Shown here: one piece after another, positions 40,850 through 56,200 of the stretch
Position numbering within the stretch: position 1 is the first letter of the stretch
How the letters are laid out: each line of letters opens with the position of its first letter
From: Eopsaltria australis
Lineage: Eukaryota > Chordata > Aves > Passeriformes > Petroicidae
Direction of reading: 5' to 3'
NCBI GenBank assembly: GCA_034509425.1
Contig: JAVTVJ010000788.1
Location: 434,001-498,000, forward strand
DNA length: 64,000 nucleotides
Notes under the pieces: generated by a model
Seen by the model: the letters and a program-made list of their open reading frames with translations, nothing else
Told to the model about the DNA's origin: nothing
Database searches by the model: none
Program-made: the position numbers and the translations under genes

Positions 40850-41060
40850 CTCTATTTGCATATTTGGTAATGGAGCTGTGAACTAAAAAAACCGGCGAAT
40901 CACTTCCTTAATCGTTCTCCAAGGCCAGCTTGCATCTTGAATTTGGGAAAAAAGCCTAAGACAGAATTGCCATAGAAATTTTCTCTTTAGCGAGAGCAGC
41001 TCTTCAGTTTGTGCTCTGATAAAACATTGTGTTGCTCAAACAAGTGTTTCTTTCACCGCT
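40850..41060. promoter_or_regulatory. Candidate conserved intronic element (CpG-retaining)
   Basis: Five CpGs occur within about 170 bp (accggcgaatc near 40890, atcgttc near 40911, agcgagag near 40990, accgctc near 41055) in an otherwise CpG-poor intron. An octamer-related tatttgcatatttg lies at about 40854-40867. No ORF is present. An enhancer-like role is inference only. Confidence 0.3.
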
Positions 41061-41084
41061 CTCTTTTGTGCTACCTGAACACAT

Positions 41085-41113
41085 ACACACACACACACAA
41101 GAAAAAAAAAAAA
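41085..41113. repeat. (AC)n microsatellite followed by A-rich run
   Basis: About seven AC units at 41085-41099 are followed directly by a run of A residues interrupted by one G. It is a simple repeat that is probably variable between individuals. Confidence 0.9.
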
Positions 41114-43984
41114 GAAAAGCAAAAGTCTTTCTACAATTTAAATTTCGTAATAGTTAAATAATAAGGGAAGTAATGGTCAAATGAAGCTATGCTTGTTTAT
41201 AATATGTGCAGTTCTCTTCATGGAGTAATGAAATATTTGTAGGTTACTTATATAGGCCAGTTTAACAGCTCTTCATGTTCACCATTCTGAAAGTTACACA
41301 ACTTCATATATGATATATGTTAAATATGTACTTGTGTATTTGCATTAAAATGTCTTCATATTTGTAGTTGCTTGTCTCAGGAAATACTTCTGGAACACAT
41401 GGTCAGTAATCTCTGGTGTTCAATGTGTGTTTGCTTGATTCTGATCTTTGGAGTATCTAATAGATTTTTAGGTTTGATATTCGGCAAAATATAAGCACGG
41501 TTTCTTAATGTAAGCCCTCATCTTTAAAATATGCTCTAAGTTATGTTGTGTAGGAATGATAAGTTTGTTCTGATTTTTGTTTAAAGTAAATATGTGTTCT
41601 ATAGATGTATGTATATTTATAAATACATTTTAAAATATTTTCGTGTTAAATACACTTACTATATAAATACTTCTGTTGGTAAAACACCACCTAGTCCTAG
41701 GGATATGTTTGTGAAGGAATCCACATAAATAAATGATTTTTGTTTTAGTTGTTACCTTGATGCTTCACTTAGTGACCTAAATAGTGTTCACTGAATGCAA
41801 GTTTTTGCATTCTATGCAGACTCTGTTTTACCGTACATGCTATTTATAACTAGTGTTATGTCAGAAGCTATATTTAGTTGAAAATTTTGTTATTATTGTG
41901 TCACAATGCATATTACAGTGTAGAGACATTCATTTGTATTGCTGCCAGCTTTGCAGTGGATGTATGAATACTTGAAATTGTTATAGTGGCTTTCACAATG
42001 TGTTGGTATTTGGGATTTTGGTTATGGTGTGAAATTGGATGGCTGGTGTGGGCAGTAGTATGTTGTGACTGTGCTATGAGCACACCACACAATACTTAGT
42101 TAAAATTCCTGCATGTGCCTACAGGGGTTCCTAACTTGTACCATTAGTATTAGTGCATCTTTGCCATTCAGATACTCTTGTGTTCAGGCACTGTGGAGAA
42201 ATCTAAACAGTATTGTAGATTATTTCTCAGAATAGATTAATTTAGGGGTTTTTCAAGAATTTGTGAAAATGTGATGGAGATAATAACAAATCTAGAGAGT
42301 TCTGATGTTTTGCTTGAACAGCTAAACTCAGACTGCAATTATACTTGAGATTTGATGAGCTGTCATTCTAGATGGAAACAGAGTGACTGTAGTATTAGTA
42401 AGAGGAATACATCTGGGAATTGCCTTTGTTGAAAAGATAAAGACTGGAGACTTAATACTGTTAGTAATTGAACAGCTCAGATATTCCTGGATGTGAAGCC
42501 CAGTGGGTCTGATGAAACAGCCACTGAAGCAGTAAGAGGTGATGCTGGATTTGAATTGGTTTTGGGAAGCAGTGAGAATGCAGTAGAAGAGTTAGTCCTT
42601 TAAAAGAAGTTTAGACCACAGCTGTGGATCACAAGTAGAATCAGTTTAAATAAAATTTAAAAATAAATGAAGACAAGCTTATATAGCAGTGTATTTATGT
42701 AGAATCTGTTGGAGTTGCTGGTAGTGCTGTTTCTTCAGAGACTGATGTGATCCTCCAGCCACTTCAGTCTTCTGAAATGGCATTCCAATATGAGCACTTT
42801 AGTTGGCTGTCATACATCTTCTATTTTTTCCCTTCTAAGCTAGAACATTATTAGTATTAAAACATAAAATAGTATCTTAATTTCTTTCCTCTTGGTGTTT
42901 CTATAGATACTAACAAAGTATTTTCATTGACTTCAATGATTTTTTTTTCTTCTTGGAAGCATTGAATCTTTTTTCTTCTTATAATGTCTAACAAAGTGAA
43001 ACTTGGAGGGTTGCTGATGCTCATAACTTTTACACTTCTTCCAATAAAGATTAACAAAGATTGCTTAAGAAAAGATTCAGAACTCCATGAAGGCTTGTAT
43101 TTGGGTTTTCTCTGTTTGCAAAGGTTTCTTGGTAGGATAAGTATTTTGTAACCAAATTCCAAGCAAACTACAAATTTGACCATCTATCATGAAGTCTCAT
43201 GTTAGAAAATGTGTTACAAAAGTTTAACATTTAAATTTCATTTAAATACAATTATAGTTTGTATATGGTTATGTATAAAGGGTTTGGGCTGTTTAATTTG
43301 CACAGGGCCTTCTGAGTTTGAAGTGTGACAGAATCTGTCAGGGTGGAGGCTGGCTGGTAGAACCCCTGGTGTGATGTGTATGGTCTGATTGGCCCACATG
43401 GAACCTCATTGCAAACAGGCCAACACAGGCTGATTAGGACAGGGTCCTGCATGCACATTGTGGGACACTCCACCAGGTGTTTGAAGGGCACCGCTACTGG
43501 AGTTCTGTATTCACCTGGCAGGCTGGCCAAGTACAGCATTAAGAGTATTGATTTATCAGCCTGCCTATTAGATAGTCACAATAAACCAGAAATCAAACAA
43601 ATAACGTTAAGAATCACGTGTGGTGTTTCACTGGAAACCTTATGTGAGATAGTCAATTTCTGAGTTGGACAAGGTGAAGATGGAAAACACACATGTTGTT
43701 TTTGAAGGATTCAGCTACAAGCATCAATTCTGAGAGTAACTGGATTTAACTGTTGAATTGGAATTCATTGTGCCCTCAGGGCCAGGGGGGAAAAAAAACA
43801 ACCTGAGAAGATTGCTAATGACCCTGGCAAAACACTCAGACATGAAATCAAATTTGAGGCAGTTTTTTGGTGTACACTAAAAGTTTGAGCAGAGCCATGA
43901 GCAGGTTGTTATGTTTGCCATTTTCAGAAACTACTTAGGGATAGGAATTCAGTAAGTGAACATCTATGAGATGAGTAAATGAGT
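41114..43984. other. Intron segment, no gene seen
   Basis: AT-rich intron DNA. A GC-richer patch at about 43290-43530 carries overlapping 95-codon frames on both strands, and a weak CTCF-like ccaccaggtgtt near 43470. No domain is recognised. The 108-codon minus frame at 42857-43183 is Lys/Phe-rich and looks like chance. Confidence 0.55.
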
Positions 43985-44700
43985 TATACATTACTTGGGG
44001 CAGCTGCAGCAGCAGCCTTGTTAAGTTCTAAGCAGGAGTTTCATTGCAGTGTGTGGCACCAGTTTCTACTGTGTGTGCCAGCAGCAGCAGCAGAGTCAAG
44101 CATAAATGCTCTGGCCATACTGAGAAACAGCCTTCTATGGGATTAAAACACTGCCTGCTATTAGGCTTCATAAATGGATTGGGTTTGCAAGTAACTGTAT
44201 CAGGCATAGATTCAAACTATAGGACTGCAATGGGTTTTCGAAAAAAGATGGTATCTTTTTAAAAAGGTTACAGCTTTTGATTGGCACCACAAGTTCATTA
44301 GTCCCTGAGGTCAGAGCAAGAGTCATGTCGAATTAGGGACAAAGAGAGACTTTATGCAACGATTCTCACTTAAAGTAATACAAACTGGAGCATTCAATAG
44401 TGTGAAATTCTTATTACAATCAGGGTATTGTCTCATGATTATCTAGGATGTTGTTATTAATAGTATTGTAAAGAGGGAGTACAAGAGAATGAGCAGGAAG
44501 AGGGTGTCTGTCTTGCATCATAAAGGGAGGTGTTCAGGCAAACAGAAACGGTGCAAGGTCACGTTGTCAGTCCCCCACTAGTAATGCTGTCAGAAAGTTT
44601 CAAGAAAGGTGACGTGGAGAGCTGTGGTAAAAATGGTACCTGCTTGCTATTCACGTGAATAAAAAGATGAGGAGGGAGCTGATAGTTGGACTGTGATAGT
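43985..44700. promoter_or_regulatory. Candidate conserved intronic block with CAG runs and retained CpGs
   Basis: The block begins with CAG-rich sequence (near 44003 and 44077-44095) and holds about eight CpGs, several in binding-site-like contexts: ggtcacg near 44558, gtgacgtgg near 44608 and the palindrome ttcacgtgaa (E-box CACGTG) near 44651. Its texture differs from the AT-rich flanks. Regulatory function is inference; no conservation data are available here. The frame at 44044-44262 shows no known domain. Confidence 0.3.
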
Positions 44701-45301
44701 TCGTGTCTGCACATGTCATGTTTTGCCAGACTTCGGCTTAATGTATATTCAGCATATTTACTGTGTCCTAGTAAAGGGAGCCAAAATATCCAAATGAGCC
44801 AGACATTTTATACTGTTACTTGAACCAGTTTCTGGTATACTCTAAGCCCATTCGGGGCTACTATTTGTAGTAAATTCTACATGCCCCTAGATGTACCTAG
44901 TGTAGGCTTCTTTTTGTTAGTATTTTTTCCCAAATATCTGAAAACAAGCCTAAAAATCACTGGTCTGAATAAAAACCTGTGTTGTTACTAAATAAGTATT
45001 TTTCATGGACAAAATTATTACTCATCTTCACAGAACTTCTTTCTCACAGACTTGAATGGAATAAAGTGACTTATTGCTGTCATAGGAACAGAATGTGTAA
45101 TATGTTAATTTGATTTTCAGAGAGAGATGATCTTTTGATTTCCAAATCAAGAGATCCTTAAAGTAACTATGTTTTCAGAAAACTATGAAATCACTTGCCC
45201 TTCAAAAAGTAGCCATTCTGCACGTCTGTCTCTAGTTGCTCATGTATTTTCGTATTTTTTAATACTTTGCATATCCTGTTCTAGCTGTTGTCCAGAGGGG
45301 G

Positions 45302-45321
45302 GTGTGTGTGTGTGTGTGTGT
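45302..45321. repeat. (GT)10 microsatellite
   Basis: Ten uninterrupted GT units are preceded by a run of G and followed by GT-rich sequence (gtggtggtgttgg near 45341). This gives a local G-rich, potentially unstable patch. Confidence 0.95.
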
Positions 45322-47223
45322 TTTGTTTATTTTGGGGAGTGGTGGTGGTGTTGGTCTTGTTTGGGGTGTGTAGCTTTTTAAAAATTTATTTATTGTTCCA
45401 TTTATTTCTTTATTTAATTTATTTTAAATTTAACCTCTCATAACAGAGGATCCAAGCTGAAAGGCCAGGAGTGGCTGTAAATGGGTTTCATTGCTTTTTG
45501 GTTGCAATGAATATTTTGGTTCATGTGTGCACTGGGTAACACCAGTTCAGGTGTTAACGTCAACAGTGTAGAGCACCTTTCCACATGGGTACAGAAGGCA
45601 GTGTTCCTTATTATTCCATCTTCACCAAGGCTTCAGCATAGTACTTAAGTGGGCTTTTTCAAAGACTTTTAAAAAACTTTTCTATCCCATATGCATTGTT
45701 TCGTTAGTAATTTCATTCTCGTCTTTCATTTAGTTAGTTGCTTTAATTCTTTTTTGTACATACTGGCTGTATCTTTCTCTGTTGGGACCTAATTGTTCAG
45801 TTGGTATTGAAACTAAAAGAGAAGATGAGAAGATTGTTGTTGTTGAGGTATACTACCTGTGACCTTGTGAAATTAAGGAAGCATTTTGAATTCCTGAAAA
45901 TCTTTTTCTGTGTTCAATATATACCTTTCTAGTCTATAACTACAGATATAAGTTGTTTTGAAACATGAAATCAGCCTTTTGCAACTGATTATAACATACA
46001 AGCATTTGCACAACTGTTTTTCAGTAATAGAAAAGCTCTGTTTATGATTTTTAAATTTCTTGTACATTTAGAGCAAGACGTGTTTATGCTAATCTGTTCT
46101 GCTGTTTGCATAGTAGCTGTATGCCAGACTTCTGAGATTGGAATTTAAGACTGGTAAAGCTCGTGTACAAGCTAATTTGCAAAGCTTCTTCTCTACACTG
46201 AAATTCCAGGTCAGGCATCCTCTCTGCAGGAAACAAAAGGAATGTTTGGAGGATTGAGGTCTGTACAGCTGTCTGTAAACAGTTGGTACTTCTGTAGCAT
46301 AAAGGAATCATACTGAAGAGTCTATTTCAGTCTGGTTATTATAGTTGAAATTTAATGTTACAGGGCTGTTAAACACAATGGATTGAAAAATAGTGCAGCG
46401 TCCTCCCTCAATACTAGAAGTATCTTAAGGAGAATAAAGTGTTTGTGTTAGAGGTGGGGAAAGTATTTCTGTTTGGTTTGAGGTTTGGGTTTTTCTTGGG
46501 GTGGGAGGAAGGCAGGGTTTAGCCTTTGTAACTGATTCTTTGGGAATATTGAGGGCTTTATTTTGTTTTGTTTTTGACTTTGCTTTGCAAACTTGATAGT
46601 TTGGGGTGAGATAACAGGAGGATTCTTCTTTGAAGAGGTGGAACCTCGGTAAATTGAATAACTACATAAAGAGCTCAGAATTTAGTAAAGTGAAGTTGAT
46701 CCTTGCATTGACAAAGGAAAAAATTACATCATCACTTAAAGGTAATTTGAATCCTGGTTTCCTCTGAAATGTTTAATAAGACATTTTTGAGAACTTTGTG
46801 ACAGTTGTCAACACTGAACAAATGATGACCAGATTAGTTTGCAAAGGTCATCTAATGCATACCTAAATTTTTTTCAGAGAGGGAAATAAGGAAGTAGATT
46901 CTTGAACTTTGAGATTTTCTGTGTTCGGCAGAACTGTTTTAACACATTTTAATAAAGTAGGTGTTAACAGAGGAGAACATCTAGGATTTTCATATTGTTC
47001 AGCTTGGCTGGGACATGGCTTTAATAAAAAGCATGAGGTTAAGTGTATATATGTGTTCCATATAACACTGTGGAACAACCTGAATTATTTTATGATACAT
47101 ACAGCTTTTTTTTTTAATGCTTAAGTAGCTGTTCAGTCGTGGTAGAATGGACAAGTCCAGAATAATTTACAGATTGTATTTTGAGTACCATATGTGTTTC
47201 TGTATAGGGATTTTTACTTCATC

Positions 47224-47251
47224 TCATTAAATGTTTTTAAACATTTAATGA
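47224..47251. repeat. 13-bp perfect inverted repeat, 2-nt spacer
   Basis: tcattaaatgttt (47224-47236) and aaacatttaatga (47239-47251) are exact reverse complements around tt. The arms are AT-rich, so chance or slippage is a reasonable explanation. Confidence 0.9.
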
Positions 47252-49266
47252 AATTTTATTTCAATAATGAAACTGTTTTAAGCTCAAGCTTTGACTCAGA
47301 CCAGCAAATACAAGGAAGTTAGCTCTAGCCCCAACATTTATTAGACAAACTATAGCAGTGTAGCTTCTGCCAGTGTAGATATGGTACATGTGGCATCATC
47401 CTTGGCTATGTACACCTGCTGTTTTCCCCTGCACGAGATCTGGTATTTATCTGACCCCTGCTCAGTTTGAAAAATGACTGGAAAGCCAGTGCAGAATCCT
47501 ACTTTTCTGAATGAGCTCTCTGAAGAGTGAGTGATTGGACAGAAAAAGGGAAGGTCCAGCTATATTTGAGCTACTCCTTTTGGTCTTGACCATAAATGCA
47601 CAGACTCTGTTAATTAAAACTGGTTGGATTACAGATTTGATTTATCTGGATATAAGATGTAAGCTAAAGGAAAGGAGTTGGATAAAAGGGTAAGGTAATG
47701 CAGGGGAAGAAAAAACTTAGGATTTAGGTTTTAGGACAGTATTGAGCTATGACTTTAAAAATGTTATAAACAATTTTAGAAGGTTTTACTCTCTTTGCAG
47801 ATACTCAGTTGGAACTTAACTCATATAAATGAGGATTTTTAGTTTAAAGATAAAAGCAACCATATTTAAGTATAATTTGTAGTCTTTTAAAATCCCTAAA
47901 AGCAAATGCTTGTGCAGGGAAGATTTTTGCTGACTCCTTAACTCACTCAAGAGTTTATGTAATAAGGAGGGGGCTATGGCAGTGGTTCATGTAACAGTAA
48001 TAAATATAGTACTTGGAATATCCTGAGCTCTAGTCAGACATCAGTTGTATTTGCATGTGATACAGTACAGCATGATGTGCCTTGTTAGATCTTGATATCT
48101 TTCCTTTCTTCTGAAAAGCACCCTTTTCTTAAGAAAAAATGTGTTTGCTAACATGTTAAAGGTATGGTTATGTCATTGATACCTCACTTCTTGAAATAAT
48201 TACTGATTTAATCAATGTGAAATAGTCATCAGAGGTCAGTGGGAATACTGTTTTCTTAAAATCTTTCTGATTTTCTGTAAGTTAATTACTTCAGTGTCTA
48301 CTGACAGAAATCACACCAAAAGCTACTCATATAGTAAATATTTTAGTATATACAAAGAGAAAGATACAAGTTTTAAATTATTTTCTGATTGCACAGTGTT
48401 CTTATTTCATTGACTTGGTATTGTCCTTTTTCAGCACAATCAAAATCTGTAAATTTAGGCAGCTTTGTTCTTTATTTAATTTCAGGAAGGGTTTTCAACT
48501 ACATATCACTGTGAAGTTAAGGCTACAGTGGGTATTTTAAGTTGACTTTATATATTGGAGTGTGGAAAGTTCTGAAAGTTACATCTGAAAGTTACATGCT
48601 AAATTAACTGTCATTGATATAATTAATTTTCCAAGCTGCTTGACTGTTTACTTTTGTTATAAATAGCTTCTCTGCCTAAAGTCCATTCTTTGTACAATAT
48701 ATCAGCTTTTTTTTTTCTTTAGGGGTTCAAAGGGATTTCCTGTAGTTAGTAACTTCAGCTGTACCTCTCAAGTTCTGATCCTGAATTGCTGCCCTTGGTA
48801 TCCCTGAATTCTCTTACTCTTGTGTGATTGTTCAGACCTAGTGTACAGTTTCTCGTTAAACAAGGCCAAATGATATAAGTATTTTTCTGGACTTGACCTT
48901 GGTTATATGTCTTGGTAACATACACAGAGTAGTTTTTAAGATGCTTTCACCTGCAGAGTTATTTTGGGTAGCAAAAGCTGGTTTGGAAAGAACAGGCTTA
49001 GTCACAAAAGTGCTCAATTGGTTGCAATTTATCTACGTATCATTGTTGAAAAATGTGAAAAATTTGGTATCTAAAGCAGTAATTACACATATCTGCATTT
49101 TCTCTGTCACTTATTGTCAGTCTGACTCAGGTTTTGTTTTTTACTGCTTTGATTATTATTTCCAGTAAATCTCCATGTTTCTACAGATTGCTTCCTTTGG
49201 CAGGTCTGCTTTTGGAATGAAAGATTTAGCTGTACTAAAACCAGTTTTTTTATAATTCTATTTCAG

Positions 49267-49400
49267 TTATCTAGAAAAGTATGAAAAAGTCCATCATTTT
49301 GGGGAGGAGGATGATGAGGTACAGCCAGGCAATCCAAAGCCACAACTTCCTATTGGTGCAATTCCAACTTCCTATAACTACCAGCAACACAGCGTGTCAG
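49267..49400 (+). CDS. ARID2: ARID2 coding exon (end of ARID domain), probably exon 4
   Basis: This 134-nt exon lies between the acceptor tttcag (ends 49266) and the donor gtaaat (49401). Its first base completes a split codon (phase 2), probably the Arg of the conserved Arg-Tyr-Leu-Glu motif. Forty-four codons follow, and the last base opens a split Asp codon (phase 1). The peptide starts [17 protein letters not shown], the hallmark C-terminal end of the ARID2 ARID domain, and runs into the Pro-rich linker [20 protein letters not shown]. Approximate residues are 95-140. Against the human protein as I recall it, I see Gln for Pro after DDEV and Thr for Ser after IP. It is the first recognisable exon in the window. 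Confidence 0.96.
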
Positions 49401-53192
<3,792 letters not shown>

Positions 53193-53260
53193 CTTTAGGA
53201 TCTTTTTCTGCTGTATTTGGAGAAGAATGGAAGGAGAAAACTGATAGAGATTTTGTTAAG
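53193..53260 (+). CDS. ARID2: ARID2 coding exon, 68 nt, probably exon 6
   Basis: The exon lies between the acceptor ttcaag (ends 53192) and the donor gtaatt (53261). It enters in phase 1, completing a Thr codon, and leaves in phase 0. The peptide [20 protein letters not shown], then VK, matches the conserved acidic/aromatic segment of ARID2 after the DD turn, with Ala where I recall Thr in human. Approximate residues are 213-235. The exon is short and not a multiple of three, so skipping it would shift the frame. Confidence 0.96.
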
Positions 53261-56200
53261 GTAATTCAAAAATTATTAAAATGATTTTGTACTGCATATT
53301 GTGGGTATCAAATCCTTTGTAAAGATTGGAAATTCTAAGATACACTAGTGTGTCCTTAAAATTACTCTCAAATTCATTCCTTTGATTTCGATGTAGTAGG
53401 ACCCTATGTCACGGTTGTCTTGTAATGTTTGGAGAAACAGGAAGAAGTGCATTAAGAAAAAAAATAGGTAAAGGCAAATAAGCAGAGGTTTGCATGTTTC
53501 TTTTTCCTAAGGAAACTAATATGAGTGAAGAAAAGGAATATTGGGCAACATATTTATTAACAAGAGGGACCAGTGCTGTTTTGGGTTTTGTTTTAAACTG
53601 TGATGATCAGTAAAGAGACATTCTGAATGAAAATTAAGATCATAAGAAGCATATGAGAAATACTTTAATAGGTTAGTAATGTTGCAGGTTTGTTTCAGTT
53701 ACACTATTTTTGCACAAGATTTTTTTAATCTTTCCACTAGAGGGCATGAGCTGCTGTACAAGCAGTGAAATGAGGTAAAAATAGAGCTAAAGTTTCTTTG
53801 TACAAATGGTTATTTATTCTAGATTAACTTTTTTGGGTGAATTAGAGCATGAATTATAGCTAAAAGTTATTTGATAGTTCAGCATGTTTACTATGATATG
53901 TAATTTCTTTGAATTGAATTACAGGTGATGATTTATGTGGCTAAAACAGAAGAAAGCTAGATTAAAATATATTTGGATACCTTATGCTTTTTATTAAATA
54001 AAAATGTGAAGAGATAATCTTCTGAGTTCCTTATAAAGCCAGATTTCTGTTCCATTTCATCGTTTCATACACTGAAATATCTTACCAGTATTACAGAACA
54101 ATATTTGTTGAGAGCTTTCTCCATTTATCTTTTGTTTTATTTATATGTAACTGAGTTTGGGAGCAAGCTGGACCGTAGTAGTTTTAGTTCATTGATAAGC
54201 GTTGTTGAAATACCAGTGAGCAGATTCGCAGAATCTTCTAAGTAAACTCAAAACCAAGAAAGCTAAGCTCTCATATTTATGAGTATATGGACTTGAAAAT
54301 GTGATACAAATGTGCCAAACTTAAATGTAAAAAGTAATGTTTCATAGTCTTCGAAATTTCCCTTTTCCACTGAAAAAAAAAAAGTCCCAAAATACTGTAG
54401 GTTGTGGGTGAGTTGGTTGGTTAGTTTGTTTTTTTGAAGCACTTAGCACTTCTGTGTTGACTTCTCCCTAAGCTGTCACAGACTGTTGCTGATCTAGAGC
54501 AGCAACCAGCACTATCTCTAGATCTGTAAATATTTTAAATTACACACTATTTTAATTTATTATATAGTAATTAATCATATAAACGTAATTGTTATAAGGG
54601 CAGGTGGTTCTTATGAATGTTTTAACAAAGTTTTAAGTAGAACCCCTGTAACTGCAATAAGGTTTACCAATAAAAACTTGGATGCTCTCCAAGATCTATT
54701 TTTGGATATTACAACATACATAGTACCACTCTGTAGTGAAATACGGCTGACAGCACGTCAGAAATACTCGGAAAGCATGTGAAAAACTTAACGTCAGATC
54801 TGAAAGTATCTCTAATGCCAAGAATGCAGATTTTTCAGAGCATCTCACTGCAAGCATTTATTTGACCCTACTACTGAAAGTAATGTATTTTGTATTGCAG
54901 CTGTGGCTGTTTCAAAACAGGAATTGGGGGGAAGCGTGGGAGCTTCCTGACGTAGGAGAGAGATACTTGGTTGTCAGCGTAGGGGTTGTGTGCCTGGTTT
55001 TGGTGTTTGTTTCGGGGTTTTTTTAAATGTGTTTTTGCAGTTTTAGGAAAAAAGAACAACTGTTAAGTAAGTTACTCCTTTAACTCTTCATATTTTCATT
55101 TAAAAAAAAAAATCTTTATTTTTTTTATTTGTTCATTTTGGTGCTAGTTCTGTCCTCCAGTATCACTGCTGTGTCATTTGAAGGTAAAGATGAAAACTAA
55201 TGTGTTTCTTTATACTAAACTTCAAGGGAATCAATTACCTTTCTTTTCTTTTTTCTTTCCCTTCCCCCAGTCCTTACTGCATTATATAAAACTGAAAAAT
55301 TTGAATTTTTCATTATCTTACCTGCAGCAGGACATCTATTAAGCTTAAATGTGTAGTCAGTTGGAATGACTGCATGTCTTAAGGATTAGAACAACTGGCA
55401 TTTAGCCAGTCATCTTGTATCTCTCTCCTTGTTTGTTTTGTTGTTCCCATCCACAAGCTCTTATGGCATCCTGCTCAGATGTTTTCTCCTCTACTCTGGA
55501 AACTTTCCCATTTTTGACTGTTTCACTTAGCTTTTAATATCCTCGTGTTACCAAGGTTCACTTGTGAGTATAGTTTGCTTTCAGGAGTGATTTGTTTATA
55601 TAGTATATTTATAATTGGATAGATTTAGCTGTATATCCAGATATTTCTCTCATGTCTCCAGCAGCTGCTCAGTGTCTGATGGGTAGTGTATGAAAAATTG
55701 CATTACATTTCTTTGTGCACCGTTCATCTCTATTTACTTCAGTCAAATGATTTTGGATTTCATATTCTCTGACTTCTTGAGGCCTCCTCTAGCTATAGTT
55801 ACAAAATCCACATATATGCAGTTCTTGTGCCTTACTTACTTCTCTGATTTTCTTCTTTGTTTTATTTTTTATTTTATTGCCCAAGTTTTTCTTCTTTGTA
55901 TAAATTTTAAAATTCTTTCATTTACTGTGCATTTATCCTCTGAATCTTTCTCATATAATGCGCAGAGACATATCCTTATGCAGTTAAATACCTGAAATAC
56001 TTTCTAAACATCACTCTCCTTGTCTCTTACAGTCTGTCAAGCTGACTTGACTCCAATTGCTCTTGTATTTTTCATGGACAATAAGTAGTCATACCACTGC
56101 TGCATTATGTTTTGTGGACTCAAATGTCCATTGTTTTTATGGATAGTAATTTGGTTGATCTGATTTGCTGTGAATTCTGTATAATCCTTTGCATCTTCTT

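Larger units (their letters stand above)
1..49266 (+). other. ARID2: Large ARID2 intron, 3' 49 kb (probably intron 3)
   Basis: Everything before the acceptor at 49265-49266 is intron, inferred because the first recognisable exon opens in mid-codon inside the ARID domain and no upstream ARID exon is visible. The sequence is AT-rich, visibly T- and G-rich on the + strand, and poor in CpG and in interspersed repeats. ORFs on both strands reach at most about 121 codons, show no recognisable domain and sit in no gene-like context. The human gene also carries a very large intron near this point, as I recall. Nested non-coding RNAs cannot be excluded by eye. Confidence 0.85.
44701..49266. other. Intron segment leading to the exon cluster
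   Basis: AT-rich intron DNA with a GT microsatellite, an ATTTA-type low-complexity patch at about 45378-45432, a 13-bp inverted repeat at 47224-47251, and a 14-bp direct duplication of ctgaaagttacat near 48568-48597. It ends in a T-rich polypyrimidine tract and the cag acceptor at 49264-49266. Confidence 0.6.

Noticed and set aside
43469..43480. ccaccaggtgtt as a CTCF site
   Set aside because: Three mismatches in the 12-base core, all in the G-rich half that CTCF needs most.
55690..55995. 101-codon hydrophobic plus-strand frame resembling a membrane protein
   Set aside because: The Phe/Leu/Ile richness comes from T-rich intron DNA. There is no conserved motif.
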